This document shows positions 53,771 to 62,480 of a stretch of 64,000 nucleotides of DNA, one piece after another (the stretch's first letter is position 1; every line of letters begins with the position of its first letter). Both the position numbers and the translations under genes were made by a program. Source of the stretch: Nitrososphaerota archaeon (GTDB taxonomy: Archaea > Thermoproteota > Nitrososphaeria > Nitrososphaerales > CADDZS01); assembly GCA_013288145.1 (NCBI GenBank), contig JABDCJ010000008.1, positions 4,847 through 68,846 of the forward strand, read 5' to 3'. The notes under the pieces are model-generated. The model saw only the letters and a program-made list of their open reading frames with translations. It was not told where the DNA came from and searched no databases.

Positions 53771-54904
53771 CTAGTGGGCTTCGACTGAGGACAGGAAATC
53801 TTTCAACCTTTGCGACATAGTAGGCAAATTGCAATATTTTGCTCGGGCCGGACCAAATTTCAATGCTTTCTCCTGGAGAGAATTATCGTTCAGGGCATGG
53901 TCTATTGCTTGTGCGAGCTCTTTTGCGTCCTCAATCGATTTCATCAGTATTCCCGTGTTTTGATCTAAAAGCTCAGGGATGCCTCCTACTGGAGTCGCAA
54001 CCACGGGAATCCCGCAGGCTTGTGCTTCTAGCGTCGGAAGAGAGAACGATTCGTATCGTGACGGGGCGACCAGAATTTTAGAACCATTGATCAGGTCGGG
54101 TACCTGTTCATGCGGAATCGTGCCAACAAAGGCGAGTGATTCTCTGCATTCTGACGGGACGAGTCGCTTGCAGAATTCCTTTTGCCGATCCGTAAAGTTT
54201 CCAACTATTGCCAGCTTGGGTCGTTTATCTTTTGGTTGCAAGATCGAGACCGCACGGAGCAATATGTCCAGCCCCTTGAGCTTTTGAAACCGTCCGATGA
54301 AAATAATGTCATACTTCTTTTCTTTTCCGGTCGGCCGAAAGAGCAAAGTGTCAATTCCATTCGGAATGTGCTCGAGATTAGTTTCGAGTTCCAGTTTCCG
54401 ATCGATCATCTTTGAAAGATTGTACTTGCTAACGCAAATCGTTCTTGTCCCGGAGAGTGTGGACTCTTGAGACATCTCTCTCTGTCTCTGGATCGTCATC
54501 CGGAGATATTCCAGAAATCCTCCATCGAGAGATGCGTAGCTCGAGACAGGCCGGTCGTGCGCAACAGTATGGATCTGCCTGACGACTTTTTCCTTAATAC
54601 CTGAAATCGATCTCGCACCAAAATTATTTACCGAGAAAATCCAATCATAGCCTTTGAGAAACTCTAGATCTCTTCCTTCCAGCTTTCTGTTATGCAGGAG
54701 CTTTGTACCCACCGCGTTTTTCAAGACGACAGTGCCGGCAGAATCAATCACTTCTTCAGGGCCGTCGAGTTGTGGACAGAGGATCTCTAGCGAAAACTTG
54801 GAATCTTGAATGGAATTGCAGAGGTCCCAGATAGCTACAGATAGCCCACCGACGGAAGTTTTGTCAAACGGCGGGTATCTATACCACGGCAGAAGAATCT
54901 TCAA
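53771..54904 (-). CDS. GT4-family glycosyltransferase
   Basis: A 377-residue product starting at TTG. The GT-B fold has the N-terminal YPPFDKTSVGGLSVAIWDL donor-side loop. The C-terminal glycosyl-transfer-1 domain has IIFIGRFQKLKGLDILLRA, VGTIPHEQVPDLINGS and the E-x7-E motif in SRYESFSLPTLEAQACGIPVVATPVGG. It is a retaining NDP-sugar glycosyltransferase in the cytosol; the acceptor is unknown. It is divergent, 53 bp from a PIG-L deacetylase. This gene pairing also occurs in low-molecular-weight thiol and lipid-sugar pathways. Confidence 0.87.
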   Translation of the reverse strand: MKILLPWYRYPPFDKTSVGGLSVAIWDLCNSIQDSKFSLEILCPQLDGPEEVIDSAGTVVLKNAVGTKLLHNRKLEGRDLEFLKGYDWIFSVNNFGARSISGIKEKVVRQIHTVAHDRPVSSYASLDGGFLEYLRMTIQRQREMSQESTLSGTRTICVSKYNLSKMIDRKLELETNLEHIPNGIDTLLFRPTGKEKKYDIIFIGRFQKLKGLDILLRAVSILQPKDKRPKLAIVGNFTDRQKEFCKRLVPSECRESLAFVGTIPHEQVPDLINGSKILVAPSRYESFSLPTLEAQACGIPVVATPVGGIPELLDQNTGILMKSIEDAKELAQAIDHALNDNSLQEKALKFGPARAKYCNLPTMSQRLKDFLSSVEAH

Positions 54905-54957
54905 AGAGGAACGCCGACGCCATCCCTAAATTCGGTGGACATCCTGAAACTTCACGC

Positions 54958-55641
54958 TTGTCATATAACTTGATGCTATCGCCGCATCCTGACGATCTTG
55001 TATTTTCTTGCTTTTCGGCAATGATGGACTCGAAGGTGGACAAACGGGCAATTGTATTCTTCAATTCATCCAAGTTTTCCAGGTGGCCGATCCACTCGAA
55101 AAAATTAATCTCTTTTTACCGAACCCTCGAAGACAAATTCATTCTTGAAAGTCTCGGAATCAAAGTGAAATATCTTTTCAACCCGGACACTTCGATCGAA
55201 AATCCTCAGAATACATTCCCGAGGGCTGAATGGGATCTTAAGCTCGACCCACCTCTCTGTATCTATTCCCCGCTAGGAGTGGGAGGTAACAAGAATCACA
55301 TTCAGGTCCGGGACTGGGCGATAAGGAGGTGGATTGGATGGAACAAGAATTGTGAACTTTGCTTTTACGAGGATCTGCCTTACGCAGCGAAACTTGGATT
55401 TTCCCCTGATGAAATCGAACTTCCGATTATCCGTGAACTTGAATCAATCTGTGAAAGTCAAATCGAGCTCCAACTCAGACCCCTGTCTCGTGAAATTCTG
55501 GCTCGCAAGATTCTGCTGTCCAAGTTTTACTTTTCCCAGACCGATTATTCAGAACTTCTTGAGAGTTTCGCAAAAATCCGAGGCAGGTCATCACAAGCGG
55601 GCTTTGCGGAGACAATCTATCATGTAAGACGCTCGAAGTAA
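54958..55641 (+). CDS. PIG-L/LmbE family deacetylase
   Basis: A 227-residue product starting at TTG 54958; ATG at residue 6 is possible. The zinc motif LSPHPDD (His10, Asp13) starts the protein, and the third ligand is the His in GGNKNHIQVRDW. LmbE-like enzymes remove acetyl groups from GlcNAc in GlcNAc-PI, GlcN-Ins (mycothiol) or GlcNAc-malate (bacillithiol). The C-terminal third is poorly conserved. The divergent GT4 neighbour suggests that the pair adds and then deacetylates a GlcNAc unit. Confidence 0.8.
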   Translation: MSYNLMLSPHPDDLVFSCFSAMMDSKVDKRAIVFFNSSKFSRWPIHSKKLISFYRTLEDKFILESLGIKVKYLFNPDTSIENPQNTFPRAEWDLKLDPPLCIYSPLGVGGNKNHIQVRDWAIRRWIGWNKNCELCFYEDLPYAAKLGFSPDEIELPIIRELESICESQIELQLRPLSREILARKILLSKFYFSQTDYSELLESFAKIRGRSSQAGFAETIYHVRRSK

Positions 55642-55710
55642 ATTAGTTCCTTTCCGTGGACTTTAGAAAAACAATAACAATGACACTCTCTAAAAAAGGG
55701 AAAGTTTTCA

Positions 55711-56517
55711 ATGCAATCGCAAGAGCTCGAGGACAAAGTCGCGATAGTTACCGGTGCGGGTTCAGGAATTGGAAGGGCAACTGCAATTTTGTTTGCAGGT
55801 GAGGGCGCGAAAGTGCTGGCAGCTGATATTTCAGAAAATGGCGCGAGTAATACGGCAGAAGAGATCTCTCAAAAGTTTGGTAAAGATAGATCCGCTTTCG
55901 TAAGAGCAGATGTTAGCAAAGAAGAAGATGTAAAAAATGTGGTTGACTCGACGGTCGAGCGATTTGGCAAGCTCGATGTAATTTTCAACAATGCCGGAAT
56001 TTACGAGTGGACTTCCGTAGAAGAAACGCCGACCGAAATTTGGGATCGAATCATTTCGGTAAACCTCCGCGGGCCGTTTCTCGGGACAAAGTACGCGGTT
56101 CCTCACCTTAAGAAGACACGCGGGGTGATTGTAAACACGTCTTCAAGTTTAGGCGTAGCCGGTGCTCTTGAGTCCGCGGCATACGCTGCTTCTAAGCACG
56201 GAGTGATCGGATTGACAAAGGCCTCCGCCTTGGATCTTGCGAGGTACCAGATCAGGGTAAACTGCATCTGCCCCGGCTCGATAGATACAAGCATGCAGGC
56301 GCGTGAGTTTGCGAGGACTCCGGATCCTGCTAGAACAAGGAAGGCATATGACAAAATCTATCCTTTGGGTAGAATTGGAAAGGCGGAAGAGGTTGCCCAG
56401 CTGGTGCTATTTCTCGCAACCGACAGATCCTCGTTCATTACCGGAACTCCATTTCTGATTGACGGTGGCGTATTCGCGCAGTGGGCTGAATCGCTGGCTT
56501 CTAAGATTGCAATCTGA
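55711..56517 (+). CDS. SDR-family NAD(P)-dependent oxidoreductase
   Basis: A 268-residue classical SDR starting at ATG. The cofactor motif is TGAGSGIGRA, the NNAG motif is present, the catalytic set is Ser in NTSSSLG and Y-x3-K in YAASKHG, and the C-terminus is FLIDGGVFAQ. An Asp (ADI) after the second strand favours NAD. It resembles 3-oxoacyl-ACP reductase/glucose dehydrogenase-like members; substrate unknown. It is 69 bp after the PIG-L gene and may be co-transcribed. Confidence 0.85.
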   Translation: MQSQELEDKVAIVTGAGSGIGRATAILFAGEGAKVLAADISENGASNTAEEISQKFGKDRSAFVRADVSKEEDVKNVVDSTVERFGKLDVIFNNAGIYEWTSVEETPTEIWDRIISVNLRGPFLGTKYAVPHLKKTRGVIVNTSSSLGVAGALESAAYAASKHGVIGLTKASALDLARYQIRVNCICPGSIDTSMQAREFARTPDPARTRKAYDKIYPLGRIGKAEEVAQLVLFLATDRSSFITGTPFLIDGGVFAQWAESLASKIAI

Positions 56518-56713
56518 TCCAATGGATCCGGGGAAAGAAGGTCGAAAAAGATCCAATGTGGTCACACAGGGTGAACTTCTCTGCATTCCTTAGATCCCAC
56601 TACAGTCGATTTCGTTGTGAAGGGTATTTCGAACTATAACCACTCGGATGAATCTCTCCTCAAGCATGAGGATTTGTGAAATGAAAAGGCTAGACGAAAG
56701 ATAACCTAGTCAT

Positions 56714-57334
56714 TTATTGTGGATTTGGCGGGGCCATCGTCAGAAGCTCCCTGACCCCGGCCCTAAGGTCATCGTATGGCTGTCCGGTGAGCGGCGGGCC
56801 TATTAGGTTCCCTGCTAATGTCTCAAAAATGGGAGCAGCTTCGCAGTCAACGTGGCTGACTCCATCTACACCTGCGGTTATCTTCTTCCATTCATTATCT
56901 GTCAGGGTTCCCGGCTTGTTACACTTCTTGCAGGAGAACTTCCAGCGGAAGCTTCCTTCTTTGTATCCTAACTCCCACGCTTGCGGGGCCACTTCTCTGG
57001 CGCCGCGCTTGGAACCGGAATCGTCTCCCAGGCGCAAGCCCTCATCGTATCCCAGTTTATACCCCTGATCGTAAGATGCCTGCTGCCCTCCTGTGTAGAT
57101 CGATTGACGAGCCTTGTTCATCTCGATCATGTACCTCTTCTTGTACAGAGTATTTGCCCTCGAACTGAGTTCTTGTTCAAAGATCTTAGAGTTCCTGTCG
57201 ATCAAAATAGCGGCTTTTTCGCACGCCTCTTCGAAACTGATATCATCCGCGGCTTCTATTCTGATCAGAGCCCGGTGCAGACTACGAGGGATTCTCGAGG
57301 CTATTACGGGCTCGTTACGAACCTTTTTCGGCAT
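56714..57334 (-). CDS. Unknown protein with Gly-Tyr/Asp repeats and a zinc-ribbon-like Cys cluster
   Basis: A 206-residue product from ATG 57334. The TATA box at 57363-57370 rules out the more upstream in-frame ATG at 57412. Residues about 75-130 form a helical, charged segment ending in glycine-rich repeats (SYDQGYKLGYDEGLRLGDDSG, later WELGYKEG) like those of FliH/YqfD-type coiled helices. A C-x2-C pair (FSCKKCNK) and H-x-D-C (SHVDCE) about 35 residues later could bind one zinc. I do not recognise a family; similar GYxxGYxxG proteins exist in several archaea with no assigned role. Confidence 0.6.
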   Translation of the reverse strand: MPKKVRNEPVIASRIPRSLHRALIRIEAADDISFEEACEKAAILIDRNSKIFEQELSSRANTLYKKRYMIEMNKARQSIYTGGQQASYDQGYKLGYDEGLRLGDDSGSKRGAREVAPQAWELGYKEGSFRWKFSCKKCNKPGTLTDNEWKKITAGVDGVSHVDCEAAPIFETLAGNLIGPPLTGQPYDDLRAGVRELLTMAPPNPQ

Positions 57335-57362
57335 ATCTACGGAGAGTTTGTGCGAGATTTGT

Positions 57363-57370
57363 ATATAAGT
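57363..57370 (-). promoter_or_regulatory. TATA box for the Gly-Tyr repeat protein gene
   Basis: On the complement strand it reads acttatatac, about 31 nt before ATG 57334; it is a strong match to the archaeal consensus. Confidence 0.6.
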
Positions 57371-57468
57371 AGACTGATCTCTTTGATTCAAGACCGAAGT
57401 CCGATCTAGCAAAGCCGGAGGAAAAAGAAAAGATGGGAGGGTCGAAAATGCCCTCCTGCTGGAGATTT

Positions 57469-59100
57469 CTATTCTGGCGGGATTTCTGTGAAGGCTAGTC
57501 GGATATTGATGCCCTTAGACTTATGATAGTAGTATGACGTCCCGTAGATCGCAAAGCCGATGATGATGATCGCGGCGACCAATTCAACAGCGAAGGCGTT
57601 CAATCCGCCGACGGCGGCGTTCCCGTAGAGTGCATTGCTGAAAGCAATGTAGCCAAGGTAAGCCCAGCCAAGAGCCGTCAAGATCCCAAAGATCGACACA
57701 ATGGGAAAGCCTCCAATCTTCTTGGAAGTCCATCCAGGCCCGTTGTTAAACAACTCTTTTTTGCGCCATGGAAACACCGCCAGCCCTAGCCCTGGAATGA
57801 TCAGGCACAATCCCCATATGACTGAACCGAAGGTGAAAGTACTTCCCCAGCCATAATAGACGAACGGTATGGCGAAAAGTACTCCGAGGATCGAAAGTGC
57901 GATGATGGCTATGTAGGGGGTGCTGAACCGTTCTATCACGTCGGAGAACTTTGTCGGCACAACCCTATCGAAAGACCAAGCAAAAATGTACTTTGTGGAA
58001 ATCCAGAAGAACGTGAAGATCGGCGCCACTGACCCTAGAAGGTAAGTGAAGAACATGAAGCTGATGAGACCCGAGTTAGGATAGGCTGCGACCGCCAAGA
58101 AGAGTGGCTGGGACGGAGCAAAAGGAAGAGTGTAACCTCCGCTCGATGGGTTCTCGAAACCAAAGCCAATCTGCGACATCCAGTGCGCCCCCACTGTTCC
58201 CAAGGTAAGATACGAAGTAACCGCCCAATACACGATTCCTAGGAAGAGCGAAACGAAAATTGCAATCGGTACAGTCCTTTTGATATTCTTCATTTCCCCC
58301 GCGAAGGCGTTTACATTGTTAGATCCAAAGAGGAACAGCGCGGCCAAAGGTAGAGCTACCACGATCCCGGTCGTTGATGTAATGCTGGATTGAGCTCCAT
58401 GTGCCAAAGCTTGACTCTGAACGCCGGAGTATGATGCATTCGTGCCAAAACTATTGAGCATTAAGTTCCAGTGACTGATGAAAGTAGCATTGCTTGTAGT
58501 GGCCAGGATGTACCACATTATCGCGATTCCTGCAATGGCAGCGAGCCAAGAGATGTATAGCAAGCCCTTGACGAACTTGGTACCGAAGATTGCAAATAGG
58601 CCGAAAATGATCGAAAATGCAATGAAGAGGAGAAAAGTTCCATTCCCAGAGCTCAGGAACGTGCCCATATTAGTCAGTGATTGCGACCCGCTGATGAGAC
58701 CGCCGGTGGTCAGACTAATGGAAAACGCATATGTAAAGGCAGTTACCTGAGCGCAGAAACCTGTTATGAAGACCATGAGCATGTAGATTAGCGACCACAC
58801 AAACCCGATCGAGGGAGAAAAAATCCGGCTCACCCAAACATAGTCTGACCCAGTCCTAGGCATTACAAGAGAGATCGCCCAATACGTGAACATGAGGAAA
58901 ATGAACGGGATCGAAGAGACGAGGAGCGAAGAAGGTAAATCCGCCCCCTGGGTGTTGCCGTAAAACCATGCGAATTGCACCGTCGTGTAAACTAGGGCAA
59001 AAACCATTGCTGAAGCAAACAGCAACACGTCTCTTGCACCATAATCCCTCACCAATCCCGTAGCATTACGGACGAATAACTTTGGAGCGGCAGCGGTCAA
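57469..59100 (-). CDS. APC-superfamily amino acid/polyamine permease
   Basis: A 543-residue integral membrane protein starting at TTG, about 36 nt after a TATA-like ataataaat (complement of 59131-59140). About twelve to fourteen hydrophobic helices. The APC-fold unwound helix 1 region is seen in SLVMPRTGSDYVWVSR and the helix 6-like segment in LFLFGSNNVNAFAGEMKNIKRTVP. It is likely a proton- or sodium-coupled amino-acid importer. The operon at 59424, divergent from it, encodes amino-acid and amide enzymes that could process its substrate. Confidence 0.85.
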   Translation of the reverse strand: MTAAAPKLFVRNATGLVRDYGARDVLLFASAMVFALVYTTVQFAWFYGNTQGADLPSSLLVSSIPFIFLMFTYWAISLVMPRTGSDYVWVSRIFSPSIGFVWSLIYMLMVFITGFCAQVTAFTYAFSISLTTGGLISGSQSLTNMGTFLSSGNGTFLLFIAFSIIFGLFAIFGTKFVKGLLYISWLAAIAGIAIMWYILATTSNATFISHWNLMLNSFGTNASYSGVQSQALAHGAQSSITSTTGIVVALPLAALFLFGSNNVNAFAGEMKNIKRTVPIAIFVSLFLGIVYWAVTSYLTLGTVGAHWMSQIGFGFENPSSGGYTLPFAPSQPLFLAVAAYPNSGLISFMFFTYLLGSVAPIFTFFWISTKYIFAWSFDRVVPTKFSDVIERFSTPYIAIIALSILGVLFAIPFVYYGWGSTFTFGSVIWGLCLIIPGLGLAVFPWRKKELFNNGPGWTSKKIGGFPIVSIFGILTALGWAYLGYIAFSNALYGNAAVGGLNAFAVELVAAIIIIGFAIYGTSYYYHKSKGINIRLAFTEIPPE

Positions 59101-59277
59101 ACTATTATGTCACCAGACTGCGGGGTTAGGCGATTTATTATCCTTTGTGTCAGACATCACAATTGCAATATTCTCCTCTTCCGGGGTTTGCGTTTTCACC
59201 AATCAAAGGGAAAAATAATTCATCTTGCTATTTAAGCCGGCCGGAATTTCTCCACTAGCAAACAAATTTCCTGCGCT

Positions 59278-59427
59278 ATGCTTCTAGAACTTGGCAATTT
59301 GATTTTGGTAATGTTAACCGCTCTTGGTCCGGCCCTTTTGAGAGGGATTCCTGTTTCGCGCACAATACAAAAATCTAAACTAGGGAAACTCTATTGCGCT
59401 AAATCAAAGAGTCACCAAAGAAATTGA
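59278..59427 (+). CDS. Possible small membrane peptide upstream of the asparaginase gene
   Basis: A 49-codon frame from ATG 59278, placed about 46 nt after a TATA-like ctatttaa (59228-59235). It encodes a hydrophobic stretch (LGNLILVMLTALGPALLRG) and a basic tail, and its stop overlaps the next gene's TTG start. There is no family match. It could instead be untranslated leader. The rest of this 323-bp intergenic region holds only the two divergent promoters. Confidence 0.25.
   Translation: MLLELGNLILVMLTALGPALLRGIPVSRTIQKSKLGKLYCAKSKSHQRN
59396..59403 (+). promoter_or_regulatory. TATA-like element for the asparaginase operon
   Basis: cgctaaat is centred about 25 nt upstream of TTG 59424, consistent with a leaderless start for the four-gene operon. 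Confidence 0.4.
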
Positions 59428-60389
59428 TCGAGCCCGTCATAATCTCAAACTGGCGCTATGGGAAGAGTGCCGTGTCCACCGGAATGGAGGCGCTAAAGAG
59501 AACTGACTCGGCGCTTGATGCGGTAGAGTTTGGCATTCGAGCGGTCGAAGATGATCCCCTTACCGACAGCGTAGGAACAGGCGGCATTCCCAACATCGAA
59601 GGCGTGTCTGAGCTTGACGCGAGCTTCATGGTCGGAAATATCTACCGATGCGGAGCAGTTACCTGTCTTACGATGACCAAAAACCCGATATCCGTTGCAA
59701 GAAAGGTAATGGAGCTCTGTCCACACGTCATGCTTTGCGGCGAAGGAGCGACGAGGTTCGCGCGAGCTGTTGGCTTTCAAGAATATCAGCCGGTGACTCC
59801 CGCTGCATCTGAGAAATGGAAAGACCTTCGAGAGAAACTTTACGCCGGAATGAAGGACAAATCAAAATTCAAGGAATACCAAGCCGCTGTTGGATATGAT
59901 AGCGACCTTGATTCACTGGCTCGTGGTATCGAAATGATGACCAAGGCCGGGCAGCTCAAGCAGTTAGGCACTGTGGGTACGTTGTGCCTTGATTCAACAG
60001 GGAAGATCGTTGCCGGCACATCGACCAGCGGATGGGCGTTAAGACTGCCTGGACGCGTTGCTGATTCTTCGGTCATTGGCGCTGGAACTTACGCAACTCC
60101 GGCGGGAGCAAGCTCATCAACCGGTTTGGGCGAAGTATCGATTAGACATGGACTGACGAGAAGCGTTTGCGATTTTTTGGAGCAGGACTATTCGCCCACA
60201 GAAGCCTGCGAGAGCGCTTTGAAGAAGATGCAAAAGCGCGACAAGGTTGATTTGATCATGGCGCTGATCGCGCTGGATAAACAAGGTCGGGTCGGAGGAG
60301 CAAGCACCAAAGAGTCCTTTTCCTACCAGTATCAAAAACTAGGCGACAGCGTAATGACGGAAGTAGTTCCCACTCCCGTCTCAGTCTGA
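59424..60389 (+). CDS. N4-(beta-N-acetylglucosaminyl)-L-asparaginase / isoaspartyl peptidase family (T2) Ntn-hydrolase
   Basis: A 321-residue product starting at TTG. The precursor should self-cleave before Thr183 in LGTVGTLCLD, giving alpha and beta subunits. Following motifs GTSTSGWALRLPGRVADSSVIGAGTYA and TGLGE carry the substrate-binding Arg and the conserved Asp. The usual H-D-T-(I/V)-G has L-G-T-V-G here, closer to glycosylasparaginases than to plant-type isoaspartyl peptidases. The reaction is either release of aspartate from GlcNAc-Asn or from isoaspartyl peptides. It is the first gene of the operon 59424-63356. Confidence 0.83.
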   Translation: MIEPVIISNWRYGKSAVSTGMEALKRTDSALDAVEFGIRAVEDDPLTDSVGTGGIPNIEGVSELDASFMVGNIYRCGAVTCLTMTKNPISVARKVMELCPHVMLCGEGATRFARAVGFQEYQPVTPAASEKWKDLREKLYAGMKDKSKFKEYQAAVGYDSDLDSLARGIEMMTKAGQLKQLGTVGTLCLDSTGKIVAGTSTSGWALRLPGRVADSSVIGAGTYATPAGASSSTGLGEVSIRHGLTRSVCDFLEQDYSPTEACESALKKMQKRDKVDLIMALIALDKQGRVGGASTKESFSYQYQKLGDSVMTEVVPTPVSV

Positions 60390-60406
60390 ATAGGCTCTCG
60401 GAATAG

Positions 60407-61531
60407 GTGATTTCAAGCGTGACTTTGCAGGAAATAAAGATCGGAACGAGCGTGGAAGATCTGGAGACTCCCTCCATAATCATCGATTCTGAAATTATGG
60501 AGGAAAACTTGAGGGACATGGCCGATTTTGCCCGAAAAGCTGGAAAGAAGCTGAGACCTCATTCCAAGACGCATAAGATTCCGGAGCTTGCCCTAAAACA
60601 GATTGACTACGGTGCTGTTGGTGTATGCTCTCAAAAAGTCAGCGAAGCCAAAGTTATGATCGACAATGGCGTGAAGGATGTAATGATTACAAATCAAGTC
60701 ATAGCAGAGGAAAAATTGCAAGTTCTCGCGCAACTTGCGGAGAAAGCAAAGGTCAGTGTGTGCGTGGACGGCGTGCCTGGAATAGAGCTACTGCAAAATG
60801 CCGCCCGTGATAATAATGTAGAGTTACGCTGCTTGATTGAGATTGACTCGGGAATGCACCGTAGCGGAGTTACTCCGTCGGAAGCAGCAGAACTTGCGAA
60901 ATTGATCGCAAAATCAGAAGGTTTGATTTTCGATGGCATCATGGGTTTTGAAGGCCAGGTGAATAACTTCCCGAAGAACGAGTGGCCGCCCATTGTGAAA
61001 GAGGCAATGGACGTTGTCTCTAAAGCAAAGTCGGAAATTGAACATGCGGGAATACTAGTTGAGAATGTGGTAGTTGGAGGTACTCCGTCTGCCAAGATAG
61101 TGGCAACTTTTCCAGACGTAACCGAAATTACTCCCGGAGAGTACATCTTCTATGATTATGAGCACCTTAGCAGTGGTCTAGTCCCAATAAGGCAGTGCGC
61201 GCTTTCAGTCCTTTCAACAGTTGTAAGCCGGCCAGCTCCTGAGAGAGCTATCCTCGACGCCGGATGCAAGACCTTTGATTTTGATGAGTGTCGATTTCCC
61301 GGACCAAAGGATCCGTCGCTTAAAGTGAAATTTGTTGGCCTCTCGGAAGAACATGGGACTGTAATTCTGGAGGACGAGCCCACGAGATCCAGGTTTAGAA
61401 TTGGTGAAAAGCTAGAATTCTTGCCCTACCACGTTTGTCCCTGCGTGAACCTGCATGACGAAGTCTTCTTTTATCGAAGAGGGCGCATAGAAAAGATTTC
61501 TAAAGTGCTTGCCAGAGGAAAAGTGTACTAA
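60407..61531 (+). CDS. D-threonine aldolase / D-serine dehydratase (DSD1) family PLP enzyme
   Basis: A 374-residue product starting at GTG, 17 bp after the asparaginase. The alanine-racemase-like PLP barrel has R50-PHSKTHK-57, which includes the PLP lysine, and LIEIDSGMHRSGV. The C-terminal domain ends with the metal-site motif PYHVC (His342, Cys344), as in eukaryotic D-serine dehydratase. Known members act on D-3-hydroxyamino acids: D-serine to pyruvate, or D-threonine to glycine and acetaldehyde. D-specificity is characteristic of the family, making this a good indicator of D-amino-acid use. The stop codon abuts the next ATG. Confidence 0.85.
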   Translation: MISSVTLQEIKIGTSVEDLETPSIIIDSEIMEENLRDMADFARKAGKKLRPHSKTHKIPELALKQIDYGAVGVCSQKVSEAKVMIDNGVKDVMITNQVIAEEKLQVLAQLAEKAKVSVCVDGVPGIELLQNAARDNNVELRCLIEIDSGMHRSGVTPSEAAELAKLIAKSEGLIFDGIMGFEGQVNNFPKNEWPPIVKEAMDVVSKAKSEIEHAGILVENVVVGGTPSAKIVATFPDVTEITPGEYIFYDYEHLSSGLVPIRQCALSVLSTVVSRPAPERAILDAGCKTFDFDECRFPGPKDPSLKVKFVGLSEEHGTVILEDEPTRSRFRIGEKLEFLPYHVCPCVNLHDEVFFYRRGRIEKISKVLARGKVY

Positions 61532-62452
61532 ATGCAAACGAATAGTGGGACCTCGAATCTTAAACGAGACTTTATTGGATACGGCAGAAAGCAGCCAAAA
61601 GTCCATTGGCCAAATGACGCCCGTCTCTTAGTAACATTCGCCGTAAATTACGAGGCTGGAGGCGAGCGATCCGTCCCGGCTGGCGACCAGACTTCGGAGA
61701 TGCTCGGCGAGTTTCCAGTGTATGGCGCGGCACCAAAAAGGGATCTGGCAATAGAGTCAATATTCGAGTACGAGACGCGGGTTGGTATCTGGAGAATACT
61801 CCGTCTGTTCGACAAACACCAGGTCAAAGTTACATTCTTTGCGACTGCACAAACTCTTCAGGCAAATCCCGAAGCTGCAAAAGAAATTGCCGCAAGAGGA
61901 CACGAGATTTGCAGCCACGGTTACAGGTGGGTTGAGCACTTTACCCTGACAAGGGACGAAGAACGCGAGCATATCAGAAAGGCCGTCGAGATTATCAAAG
62001 ATATAACGGGAAAACGCCCGGTAGGATGGTACTGTAGAGAGCCGGGTGAGAACACAATTGAACTTGTTGCCGAGGAAGGAGGGTTCTTGTATGACTCTGA
62101 CATCTACAATGACGACCTGCCATATTATGTAAAGGCAGCCGGGAAAGATTTCTTGCTCATCCCGTACACACCCGACATTAACGACTTTTACTTTTTCACC
62201 GGCAAATTTGCAAACTCGGATGACCTGTTCAAGTATCTCAAGGATTCCTTCGATACGCTATACGAGGAGGGTCTCGAAAATCCCAAGATGATGAATTTTG
62301 GCATACACGTTAGGGCATCCGGGAGACCCGGGAGGATCACCGCAACTGATCGCTTTCTAAGGTACATCAAAGGATTTCCGGATGTTTGGTTTGCTCGCAG
62401 GGAAGACATTGCCCGGTGGTGGCTCGAACACTACAAACCGAATGCGGATTAG
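61532..62452 (+). CDS. PuuE-type polysaccharide deacetylase-family protein (allantoinase-like)
   Basis: A 306-residue product whose ATG directly follows the TAA of the DSD1-like gene. The pattern RDFIGYGRKQPKVHWPN, NYEAGGERS, GDQTSEML, FEYETRVGIWRILRLF, GHEICSHGYRWVEH, GKRPVGWYCREPGENT and DSDIYNDDLPYY follows the PuuE family (PF01522) closely. PuuE proteins open allantoin without metal in some bacteria; other members are deacetylases or imidases. The company of D-amino-acid enzymes makes a ring-opening amidase or a sugar deacetylase possible, but neither is demonstrated. Confidence 0.8.
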   Translation: MQTNSGTSNLKRDFIGYGRKQPKVHWPNDARLLVTFAVNYEAGGERSVPAGDQTSEMLGEFPVYGAAPKRDLAIESIFEYETRVGIWRILRLFDKHQVKVTFFATAQTLQANPEAAKEIAARGHEICSHGYRWVEHFTLTRDEEREHIRKAVEIIKDITGKRPVGWYCREPGENTIELVAEEGGFLYDSDIYNDDLPYYVKAAGKDFLLIPYTPDINDFYFFTGKFANSDDLFKYLKDSFDTLYEEGLENPKMMNFGIHVRASGRPGRITATDRFLRYIKGFPDVWFARREDIARWWLEHYKPNAD

Positions 62453-62480
62453 ATGAATTTCGTGTGGTGGATTTGCTAAA

